This document shows positions 56,001-64,000 of a stretch of 64,000 nucleotides of DNA, in pieces. The notes under the pieces are model-generated. The model ran no database searches, had not been told where the DNA came from, and worked only from the letters and a program-made list of their open reading frames with translations. Where the stretch lies: NCBI RefSeq assembly GCF_000003195.3, contig NC_012871.2, forward strand, positions 45,316,378 to 45,380,377, given 5' to 3'. The stretch comes from Sorghum bicolor. Taxonomy: Eukaryota > Streptophyta > Magnoliopsida > Poales > Poaceae. The translations under genes and the position numbers were made by a program. Position 1 is the stretch's first letter. Every line of letters starts with the position of its first letter.

Positions 56001-59000
56001 ATCAAATAAGCTGGCGTAATTTTCTCCATGCATGCAAAAATTTGAAGTAGCAAAAGGAAGTCGTGCACCTGCAAGGGTCGAAGCGAGAAATCACCGGACC
56101 ATTCACGCGCATATCTTGCATGCGCGCCCATTGGCCCCGCCTAGCCCGGCCCGGTGAGGCGAGTGAGCGCGTGTGGTTCTTCCTTTTTCTCTCCCCAATG
56201 GCTTCAACAAGATGGAGATAGCTCAACTATTTAAATTGACCTCACTCTTCTTGAAGTAGCAAGGTGAGACTAAAGTCCCGACCTTTCCATATATGCATGC
56301 ATGTGTGAGTGGGCCTTTGGGATTTATTTGAAATTGTTTGGCCCATAGCCCAGAAATCTAACGTGGTCTAGTTTATAGATTGATAGTCACCAGAGCGTGT
56401 GTGGTCTATTTTGTTTGTTTGGCTGTATGCTTCTTATTAGGCAGAGGCCGGAAATGCCCTCCAAGACTATGTATTAACTCGATGTATTGTCCTTGAAGTT
56501 TTTAATAATGTCTTCCATTATAAAAAAAACATATCTTAACTAAATATATGGCAAATTCAGGTGGAACAGTTGGAATCACTTTGCCTGCAATATAAACGAA
56601 GACATAATTCGACAAATCGGTAAGGCTACACTCCTCCAAGCATTGAATCAGTTGCGATTGTATCACCCTGCATAAATCATGATATGTATGTGTAGCTGAT
56701 GCGATGGTGGATACTGGCCTTGCAAAGCTTGGTTATGACTATATAAACATAGGTAGTCTCTTGAGATTTTTTGTCTTCTCTTTTCATTTATCTGTTTCTC
56801 AGTTGAAAAAGGAAATTTGAGAATTCTATATTCGTGTTGTGACACTGCAGATGATTGTTGGGCAGCCTATGATAGGGACTCCCAGGTGCGCACTGCAGTA
56901 TCGTAGAATTATAGTAAAACTATGTTCAATAAATATAGTAAATAAGAGTTCAACTATGTAAAACTAGATGGATCAACATGACATTGCTGAAATGGATAGA
57001 TCGACTCTTCTCCATTGGTAAAGTGAACAGCTTTCTTACTTTCCAGGGTAATCTTGCCGCAAATCCATCAACATTCCCATCAGGAATAAAGGCCCTGGCA
57101 GACTATGTGCACGGGAAAGGGCTCAAGCTCGGAGTTTACAGTGATGCAGGGTACGCATAAATATATTAAGAACCACAAGCTGAAGGACAGATAACATTAG
57201 CTGGCAGAGATAGGAACTCAATGAAAAAAAATCCATACACTTTAGCTCAATGGATTTCCATGCTTTGTGTTTTGGTTTTCCCTCTCAAATCACACATGCC
57301 TTCTCCTTTCAGGTCACGAACTTGCAGCAATCAGATGCCTGGTTCGCTCGGACATGAAGAGCAAGATGCAAAAACCTTCGCGTCTTGGGTACATTTTGTG
57401 CCATCTATAGATTGGAATTTTCTAAACGTGTGAAAATTGAAATCTTCAAAGCCTTTGTTTCTTGCTTCAACTGTTTCCTTTTTTTTATTAAAATGATCTA
57501 AGGGAGTTGATTACTTGAAGTACGACAACTGCAACGACCAGGGGTTGATCCCTCAGCCAAGGTGAGCATCGACTATCACTTTTTAACAGTTCCTGCTTAT
57601 CGTGCTACTTTGAGAGACTGAGAAAATGGCTTGCGACAAAATTCAGATATATCAACATGAGCAAAGCCCTTCTGAGTTCTGGGAGGAATATTTTCTTCTC
57701 CCTTTGTGAATGGTAACTGTTGCTCTTTTTCTTTTTAACAGATGATCGAATTTTGTGTTTGAACTTTGATTTCAGCTGTTTGGTTTTGAAAATGCTGTTT
57801 TGTAGGGGTGTGGATGACCCAGCAACATGGGCAAGTGGTGTAGGAAACAGTTGGAGAACAACCGGTGACATCCAGGACAACTGGGGAAGGTGAACATTAC
57901 ATACACTCTTTGTTTTAGATCAGTGAACATGAGTACATTATACCTTCACAAGCTAAAACTGTGCTAACGATATGTGCAAGATTTTGGTGAAGTTCACAAG
58001 GAAGGAACTTGTAGTCATTTACCATTTGGCAGCATGAGCATGCCCTACTCACTACTCATGCTGGTAGCCATATCAATATCTGATGATGCATCTTTTTCCA
58101 TGTAATGTTTCAGCATGACGGCCATTGCTGATGCTAATGACAAATGGGCATCATATGCACAGCCTGGTGGATGGAATGGTTAGTCTAGTCCTGGAGTCTT
58201 AGAGACTTTGGGCTTGCCTTTTCTTGAATGCAGAGTGAGATGCAATTGATTTATGCTTTCAGACCCGGACATGCTGGAAGTCGGAAACGGGGGGATGACA
58301 ACAGAGGAGTACCGCTCCCATTTCAGCATATGGGCTCTAGTGAAGGTAATGACATTTGTAATCATCAATTAGTACAATAGAACTGCTCATTTTCATGACC
58401 ATGGCGCTGGACCTCCGTGATGCAGGCGCCTCTTCTGATTGGCTGTGACATCCGCTCGATGAGCAGCGATACCAAGGAAATTCTCAGCAACCAAAACGTC
58501 ATCACAGTTAATCAAGGTAAAGGAAATAACTTTGTTCATTCATTTGATCATTTCTCCAATTATGAAATTTAAGATGATAGATACTGAACTTCAACGATTG
58601 GTGAACTATTCAGATGTGCTTGGGGTGCAAGGGCGCAAAGTGCTACAAGATGGAGACCAAGAAGTAAGTAAACAAGGTTGGCCGAATGCCATGAGTAGCA
58701 GCAAACGAGCTGGTTTATAATACATTTATGATCTTGTGATCAGGTTTGGGCTGGTCCATTAAGTGGAGGGAGAGTTGCAGTTGTTCTATGGAACAGAGGG
58801 TCTGATCAAGCATCCATTACTGCCAGCTGGAGCAGCATTGGTCTCAATGAATCCACCGTCGTCGATGCTCATGATCTGTGGACCGTAAGCTTGCGTTTTC
58901 TCTGATCATAGACAAGTTCTACCACAGCATATATCTTTTTTGTTGCAAGGAATTCTCAAACTTGTTTTGTGTGTGTGTGATTTTTTGTTTTGGTTGCAGG

Positions 59001-59086
59001 GTGAGGTTACATCATCGGTGCAAGGAGAGCTGAAGGAGACAGTAGATACTCATGCTTGTAAGATGTATGTGTTGACTCCAAAGTAG
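50054..59086 (+). CDS. Alpha-galactosidase, GH27 family, secreted; 15 exons
   Basis: This enzyme removes terminal alpha-1,6-galactose from raffinose oligosaccharides, galactomannan or galactolipids. Proposed exons: 50054-50196, 56561-56619, 56696-56752, 56851-56885, 57047-57150, 57313-57388, 57503-57561, 57647-57712, 57806-57889, 58114-58178, 58263-58345, 58426-58516, 58614-58663, 58744-58884, 59000-59086. All have GT-AG borders, keep one frame and total 1200 nt (399 aa plus stop). Residues 1-21 are a signal peptide ([17 protein letters not shown]). GH27 motifs: [14 protein letters not shown] (48-61), DDCW (87-90), [10 protein letters not shown] (124-133), KYDNCN with nucleophile D166, TTGDIQDNW with acid/base D221, GGWNDPDML and CDIRSM. 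The 55-residue spacing of the two Asp equals D130/D185 of rice alpha-galactosidase. Intron 1 is 6.4 kb and holds retroelements. The ATG at 50054 was chosen for the signal peptide. The exons look intact; transcription was not tested. Confidence 0.92.
52227..53462 (+). mobile_element. Solo LTR (TGTTGACGG family) nested in the copia element
   Basis: 1236 bp beginning TGTTGACGGTCCTTACG and ending AAATATCAACA, flanked by GTGGG on both sides (52222-52226, 53463-53467). It is related to the LTR at 28213 over much of its length (GGCGCCCGCCC blocks, TTGATCCGACGGCCC-like, GATATCCCCTG, GTATCCGTGCGCTTGCGGAT-like) but clearly diverged, so it is another subfamily of the Athila-like group. No internal sequence remains. 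Confidence 0.9.
53732..55761 (-). pseudogene. Copia pol remnant: integrase, reverse transcriptase, RNase H
   Basis: On the minus strand, from the right: an integrase core piece (55760-55580: [36 protein letters not shown]), then a decayed spacer with the ~55,500 integrase region. RT follows (55267-54728: [34 protein letters not shown]), then [20 protein letters not shown] and [13 protein letters not shown] (54727-54550). Next come [16 protein letters not shown] (YVDD box, ~54,480) and [17 protein letters not shown]. The final piece is an RNase H end (53941-53732: [26 protein letters not shown]). Several stops and frameshifts separate these blocks. It is a copia pol of a different lineage from the SIRE-like element. 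Confidence 0.82.
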
Positions 59087-60649
59087 CTAGAACCAAATCT
59101 CACCGGTGCGTGTACACGAAATCATCAAATTCAGGTGTCCCGGAGAGGGAGAATGACAAGAAGTTCATAAAAGCTGTTACTTGTACGCCTTAGCCTGAAC
59201 AAATAGGATAGGACCTAAACGAAGCGAGCATATTGTGGTGTGGTCATTCAATGTGCATGTGTGATTGTGAAGAGCGACTATACCAAGCTTCCTGATCTCT
59301 GCTGTTGCAAAAATGAGCATTCCCTGACGTTCTGTCAGCTGCTCATCTTCATCACATAGTCACTCACACCGCCGAGTGCCCCTGCCAACAGAATCTCACC
59401 ATTGTGCAGTGGCTAGCTCAAGAAGGCCTTGCATAAGCCTATAAGAGGGTGAGACCCATGGTAGGTGCTTGAGTATGACTGCTGGCTTCAAGTTTAGATG
59501 GTACATAAGAGTCAGACAAGATGACACTATAACATGGAGTAGTACGATTCAGAGCCAACCATATTTTGCCTTAAAAGGTGTTGGAGCAAGCAAAGAAGCG
59601 CGCTTCGTATGATTCATAGGCTAAATTAACTATGCTGCCTTTGAGTCCGAGGGTTAGTTTGGGCGTGCTCTGCAACTCTGCTCCACTATCTCCACTATGG
59701 ATTAGCTTCACTATGTAGTTCTTGGAGCAGGTGGTCTTGTTTGGCGTAGCTCGAGGAACGTGAGGTTTCTTTGAAAAAGATATGCCCATGAGAGAGTCAT
59801 GACAGGTAAATTTGCCATGAAATTAATTCACAATAGTTGGGCGTTTTTCTTTCCTTCCTAAATACACTAAGGGCTCCTTTGGAAGTAAAGGGGAGCAAAA
59901 CCCAGAGATAAAAAATCCCACTAAGAACTAGAATAATAATCATTAAAATAATATCCCTATGGATTACCCACTCAGGATAAGTCTGAGATCCTAGGGGAAT
60001 TGGAGTTTCCAAATTAGGCCTAAAGCAATAGTCTCAAATCAAAGACCAACTCGTAAATAAACCATCATGTGCACTGCACAACAACAGGGAGCTTTTTTTT
60101 CTTTCTGAATACACAAGAAGCTTACACATATGCACTGCACAGACAGAAAAAAATCATTCAGTACAAAAATTTCAGACGGAGAAGAGGACGATTGTCACCT
60201 CTCCGCCTATTGACGGCCCTGGACAACTGCGACAAGGTACTGGTCACCTACAACCTGGTCTAGGAGGCAATGGCCGGCCTACGCCAACGGCAGCCCCTGA
60301 GCGGGTGCGGGATGGCCGACAATGGTTGGCCGCTGGTTAGTGGTTACCTGGCTAACCATCAAACCATGCATTCCTCGGTGCGGCCAGTAAACCTCTTACC
60401 TTAATTTTGCTACAATGTGAAAAATTATTATCCAGATATGTATAAAGATTAGGGCATCGTACAAATGATCTAACTTTTTTCATGGCTACGCCTACTAGCG
60501 CGTATTTCATTAAGAGGGTAGCAACACAAACACAAGATAAGTCACGGACTGCCGCACTGAATGAAGAAAAGAAAAGAACGAAGAAACGGTCAACTAGATC
60601 AAGCTGAAATTATAAATTAACATTGAGCGACCAGCGCACTAACAGCGGT
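59087..60649. other. Region 3' of the alpha-galactosidase gene, no gene seen
   Basis: It begins with the 3' untranslated region of the gene; no clear polyadenylation signal was pinned down. Short MITE-like text occurs near 59650-59780 (GTTTGGGCGTGCTC, TCTTGTTTGGCGTAGCTC) and 59868-59930 (GGGCTCCTTTGG), but ends and duplications could not be defined. All ORFs are short and unsupported. Confidence 0.5.
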
Positions 60650-60929
60650 GATAGGCCCCTGAATTCTGCTGCCACCCAAAACGATCGGCCTCCAGCTTAA
60701 TGGATGGCAGCAACCAAAGCTGGCATGGTTGCGAACTTATCCAAGACACGCCTGTTGAGCTCCTTCCAAACAAGCCAGAAGACGAGCAGGAACGGAGAAT
60801 CATAAGCCCCTCCTTCAAGTCTTTCAGAGTTTCCAGCCTTGACCAAACTTCTCGCGTATGGACACATTCGAGACAAAGCAGGTGATCCATAATCCATTGT
60901 TTCCGTCTCTTGATGGCAAAGCGCGCACA
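60650..60929 (-). pseudogene. LINE reverse transcriptase C-terminal remnant (zf-RVT)
   Basis: Minus-strand reading gives CALCHQETETMDY, an HLLCLECVHTREVW-type segment in an adjacent frame, then LVFWLVWKELNRRVLDKF and TMPALVAAIH. Cys-Cys ... His-Cys followed by REVW and FW..WKERN is the zinc-binding tail of plant non-LTR (LINE) reverse transcriptases. The frames are mixed, so it is dead. The sequence is split by the hAT-like element and continues for a short way from 61914. Confidence 0.7.
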
Positions 60930-61905
60930 CATGGGCGGCGCCAGGGTATGCCCTGTATTTGGAATACCCATGATTTTTATGATAAACATGAATATATGTA
61001 TATATACACATACCTATAATCAGCATACATGTTAGTTTGTTGAATTTTACAAATATGTAGCCCATAAGAGCAACTCCAATAGTTTGGCTAAAAATAATTA
61101 TTAAATTCTATTGTTTAGCTATTTTGTCGAATAGAAAATTTCTAAAAACAGAAGAGGTCTACAACAATCTTGTTATTTTACAAAGTATTACAGTTAGCGT
61201 CTGTAATAAGCTATATATAGCCACCGAAAATTAAAGGAAAGCTAACTTCCTATTTTATAAAATTAGATAGCATATTAGTTGGAGTCTACTTTTTGCTATA
61301 CAAATTCTGAAATAGCATAAACAACAAGAATAGTTAAACTCTTGAAGTTGCTCTAAACCTAGTAGAACAACTAGTAGCGGCAGCCCATGAACTCATATAA
61401 AGAAACCCCATCGACAACATTCCTCTAGCGGCGGCGGCGATTAGTGGTCTTTGTAGACTTTCTCATATACGGCTCTCCCTCAACGCCTTTCTCGTATATA
61501 GGTCTTTCTCATATACGGCTTGAAGCAACAACAAGGTGAACACAAAGATCTCACGTCTATTTTTTATCCTTCAAAGAATCAAAGGTTTCGTTTTCTTCCT
61601 TTTTTTTGGTTGCGTTCTGATTTTTTTTTTAAAAATGTTGCATTATGTTCTTGTAACATAGATAAAGAATTTATATATTTTTTTTATTACCAGGGGCAAC
61701 ACTAGACTCACTTTGCCTGATGCCTTGTTACCAGGATAAATAAATATTTTACCTAGCATATATTTTAAGAAAATTATATGTACTACTTGAGCTGTGCATC
61801 AGGATCAATTTTGTATTGATTTTATCCCCTATTACTATTGCACATATGCATTGAAAAACTTTTATACGTGGAATACCCAGGCATGAAATCCTGGCTCCGC
61901 CACTG
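60930..61905. mobile_element. Non-autonomous hAT-like DNA transposon
   Basis: 976 bp flanked by the 8-bp duplication CGCGCACA (60922-60929, 61906-61913), the size expected for hAT. Its ends are imperfect inverted repeats: CATGGGCGGCGCCAGGGTATG on the left, and on the right CCAGGCATGAAATCCTGGCT then CCGCCACTG, which in reverse reads CAGTGGCGGAGCCAGG. No transposase is present. Excision in silico rejoins the LINE remnant. It contains a smaller MITE at about 61067-61354. Confidence 0.8.
61067..61354. mobile_element. Small MITE nested in the hAT-like element
   Basis: AGAGCAACTCCAATAG at the left and CTTGAAGTTGCTCT at the right are inverted ends around an AT-rich interior with no coding capacity. 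The superfamily was not decided because the duplication is unclear. Confidence 0.5.
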
Positions 61906-61913
61906 CGCGCACA

Positions 61914-62586
61914 GGTCACACTCCTGCTGCAGGCCTCTTTTCTTCCTTGTACTCACTGTCCAGCACCTGCAGGTCACAAATGATCTAATTAATGAATCAG
62001 TTTCTTATATAATTAAATTCAATATTCGTTTCAGAAATAGTTTTTCAGGTCCAATTGTATTTTATAGGCGACAGAATAAACTCATATCCTAGCGTTGTCT
62101 AAGGATGTAATAGTGTAATGTATGCTGACCAAGGTCCAGATGTATGAACCAGTTCCAAGATGTAATTGCCAAGATTACAAACAGCCATTCAGATGCGTAG
62201 AATCACTAATAGCTGGTGTTTATTGCTCAACGCAACATATTGATGCGGATTTGTGACAACAAGTGTCAGAAATGTTCATGTGTAAATATGTTAATTAAAA
62301 CTGTTCAAATGCCAAAACAGGTTCAAATTTCAGATTTCTTTTTTTTCTCTGACATTGTATTCAAATGCTTCATCTGTAACTCCTGTTTTATTTTATACTA
62401 ATAAATATGTCCGTGCGTTGCAACGGGAAAAAACATATTTTATATTATTTTTTCATTTTTTTTAAAAAACATTGAGATATATTATTTATTTTGTAAGGAC
62501 ATCTAAAATATAAGAAAAGGTTTTTAATAATATGATTGTGTGTGATTAAGAGTGTATTTAGCCTACTTTCCCTAGCTTCTTACATG
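61914..62586. other. Intergenic sequence, no gene seen
   Basis: A short continuation of the LINE remnant is followed by unassigned sequence. Near 62395-62433 TACTAATAAATATGTCCGTG / CGTTGCAACGGG repeats the motif found at 20441, followed by AT-rich DNA. Confidence 0.5.
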
Positions 62587-62816
62587 CTACCTCCGTCCCA
62601 AAAAGAATGACATTTTTTACGGACATCGTACTTATCATTCGTCTTATTCAAAAATTTTCTATAAATTATAAAATAAATAAAAAATTATTAAAATATACTT
62701 AATGATAAAATAAGTCAAAACAAAATAAATAATATTGAGATAAAAATTTAAATAAGACAGATGGTCAAACAAGATGTTAGAAAGTAAAAAACGACACTTT
62801 TTTAGGACGAAGGTAG
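62587..62816. mobile_element. Stowaway-like MITE (Tc1/mariner type)
   Basis: 230 bp with ends CTACCTCCGTCCCAAAAAG / TTTTTTAGGACGAAGGTAG, the typical grass Stowaway terminus, and an AT-rich interior without coding capacity. The right flank is TA; the left flank has drifted. A second degraded Stowaway-like start (CTCTCTATCCAAAAAAGAAT) lies at about 62852. Confidence 0.75.
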
Positions 62817-63086
62817 TAGATGTCTATAATCCGATTGTAATTAATGAATATCCTCTCTATCCAAAAAAGAATACTTGCCTGCTACCAAAGGTAATTCACG
62901 TTTGCCCAAAATTTCATAGTAAATACTATTCATATTTACGGCAATAAAATAATTTATTATTAAAATATAGTTTATAATGAATCTAATAATATTTATTTGA
63001 TATCATGAATATTTATATTTTTTATTTATAATCGATTGAACTTAAGATACTAAACCATAAGACTATGTTAAAATTATGTTTTCGGA
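62817..63086. other. AT-rich intergenic sequence
   Basis: No gene is seen; it probably includes parts of a second decayed Stowaway-type MITE starting near 62852. Confidence 0.45.
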
Positions 63087-63545
63087 TTAGAGAGAGTTGA
63101 TGTGAGCAACAAATTCTTCGGGCACCGTCTCGGCGGAAGTCTGGCGAGTCCCAATGCCGTTGACGGAGTCGAGCGTCAGCTTCATCATCTCACGAAGCCC
63201 CGTGAATTGAGTCACAATGTCGTTGAAGGCGTCGAGTTGCTTCGACATGGCGTCGAACTTGATGGCGAGGTCCTCCAACGATGCAGCCATCTGCGCCTGC
63301 ACCTTCGTAGGCTTGCGGCCGGGCGCCAGGACGAGGAACTGATTGAGAAGAAAAAATTTCTGCCCATATCACAGCTCTAGATACCAATTGTCACGTTCCG
63401 ATCAAGAACGCACAGATAACTGGAGTGGATAGAGGTAGGGATGGGATTTAGCAAGGATTCGGGGCAGAAAGCAAGAAAATTAGGGGACAGTTCAGACGAA
63501 CATTGTATTCAGAGTTGGGGATCGGAGTTGACTGCTTGCTTTCCT
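63087..63545 (-). mobile_element. Ty3/gypsy fragment: LTR end, primer site and gag N-terminus
   Basis: Read leftward, an LTR end (about 63545-63389, finishing ...GAACGTGACA) is followed by TTGGTATCTAGAGC (63387-63374), a Met-type primer site. The start of gag then encodes MQAQMAASLEDLAIKFDAMS, KQLDAFNDIVTQFTGLREMM and a TRQTSAETVPEEF stretch (63302-63087). The frame is lost where AT-rich DNA begins at ~63,087. This is the 5' stub of a gypsy element; the lineage cannot be set from so little. Confidence 0.7.
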
Positions 63546-63584
63546 AGCAGCCAATAGCACTACAGGAGCCGATCGGCGATCGGC

Positions 63585-64000
63585 ATGGAGATGGAGACCG
63601 GCAGCGCGCAATCGTTCGTGCTGTACGCGGCCATGTCCCTGTCGTGCGCGCTCCTCCTGCTGGTGGTCGGCGAGGCGGGCCTCTGCGTCGCATCGCTGGC
63701 GCTCCGCGGGGAGATGAAGGCCTGGTGGCCCCACGCGCACCACGATGCTAGGCTACCGCGTCGCGCACCCCAGCATCGACAACGCGTCCGTGTTCCCCGA
63801 CGACGACGAGCCGCCGCCGCTGCCGGCCGAGTCCTGCGACCGCCTCACCATCGCCGTGTACCGCCGCGGGCAAGGGCAGGGCCAGGAGGAACAAGCGGAG
63901 GAGACGGACCCAGACTGCGCCTTCTGCCTCTCCGCGGTCCCCGACGGCGAGGAGGTGCGCGAGCTGCCAACCCAAGGTGCCGGTTCATGCGGGGCCACAG
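63585..64000 (+). pseudogene. RING-H2 finger (ATL-like) E3 ligase sequence, apparently frameshifted, cut by the window end
   Basis: ATG at 63585 opens MEMETGSAQSFVLYAAMSLS with a hydrophobic segment (about residues 12-48) like the single membrane anchor of plant ATL RING-H2 proteins. That frame gives WWPHAHHDARLPRR, but the family-like text GYRVAHPSIDNASVFPDDDE lies one base off, after a shift near 63,745. The RING begins CAFCLSAVPDGEEVRELP, the usual C-x2-C start, and then meets a second apparent shift where Cys and His would follow (PRCRF in another frame, ~63,975). ATL proteins pass ubiquitin from an E2 to targets. The region is GC-rich, unlike its surroundings. It may be a decayed copy, or a real gene if the shifts are sequencing errors. 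Confidence 0.55.

Larger units (their letters stand above)
50708..56363 (-). mobile_element. Ty1/copia element with internal deletion, inside intron 1 of the alpha-galactosidase gene
   Basis: Two related LTR-like sequences face the same way: the left (50708-51785, TGTTGG ... CTAACA) and the right (about 55762-56363, ending TCTAAC). They share long stretches, e.g. CCGACACCGATGGCACGTCG-type text, ATTATGGTAATTACC and TCTCCATGCATGCAAAAATT. A minus-strand polypurine tract (plus ATCCCCCACCAC, 51786-51797) adjoins the left LTR. Pol pieces between them are on the minus strand. At ~55,750 the right LTR runs straight into integrase, with no primer site, gag or protease, so an internal deletion removed those parts and the inner end of that LTR. 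No matching target duplication was found. A solo LTR (52227-53462) is nested in it. Confidence 0.75.

Noticed and set aside
1..64000. tRNA, rRNA or other structured RNA genes
   Set aside because: Only primer-binding sites complementary to tRNAs were seen; no full tRNA or rRNA gene was recognised by eye.

Overview
This window is repeat-rich nuclear DNA from a grass, probably a panicoid such as sorghum, Miscanthus or sugarcane. The evidence is large nested LTR retrotransposons, CACTA elements with TTTAGTCCCGG subterminal repeats, many MITEs, and plant-type GT-AG introns. No bacterial, organellar or CRISPR features were seen. Species is inferred from repeat style, not from a search.

Left third (1-19,800). 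A decayed CACTA (En/Spm) transposase gene (1-235 and 12,722-14,048) is split by a 12.5-kb Ty3/gypsy chromovirus of Tekay type (236-12,721). The insertion site is exact: a CATGT duplication, and the host reading frame closes when the insert is removed. The element has ~2.9-kb LTRs, an extra ORF upstream of gag-pol, an unbroken 1503-codon gag-pol, and a C-terminal chromodomain. Downstream of the transposase is a ~5.2-kb tandem array (14,163-19,370). Its ~680-bp units are each built of four diverged ~170-bp monomers. I consider this the most unusual object in the window.

Middle (19,800-46,630). A second CACTA element has its left end truncated and its right terminus at 44,172. It carries a broken Transposase_24-type gene fused to a Ulp1-like (C48) peptidase region. 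That gene is split by an 17.9-kb Ty1/copia element of SIRE/Maximus type on the minus strand (23,440-41,337, TSD ATAGA). The copia pol is in turn split by a 7.5-kb gag-only, Athila-like non-autonomous LTR element (28,213-35,727, TSD CTAGC). This is three-level nesting with every duplication readable. A solo LTR related to the copia LTR follows (44,254-46,626, TSD GAAAG).

Right third (46,630-64,000). This is the gene-containing part, with several MITEs (some nested) in front. One intact-looking host gene is present: a secreted GH27 alpha-galactosidase, whose 15 exons (50,054-59,086) splice to 399 codons plus stop. Its 6.4-kb first intron contains a deleted copia element that itself carries a solo LTR. 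Beyond it lie a LINE remnant holding a ~1-kb hAT-like element with an 8-bp TSD, a Stowaway MITE, a gypsy gag/PBS fragment, and a damaged RING-H2 (ATL-like) sequence running off the end.

Only the alpha-galactosidase is a confident host protein gene. Most other coding matter is transposon-derived, and much of it is broken.
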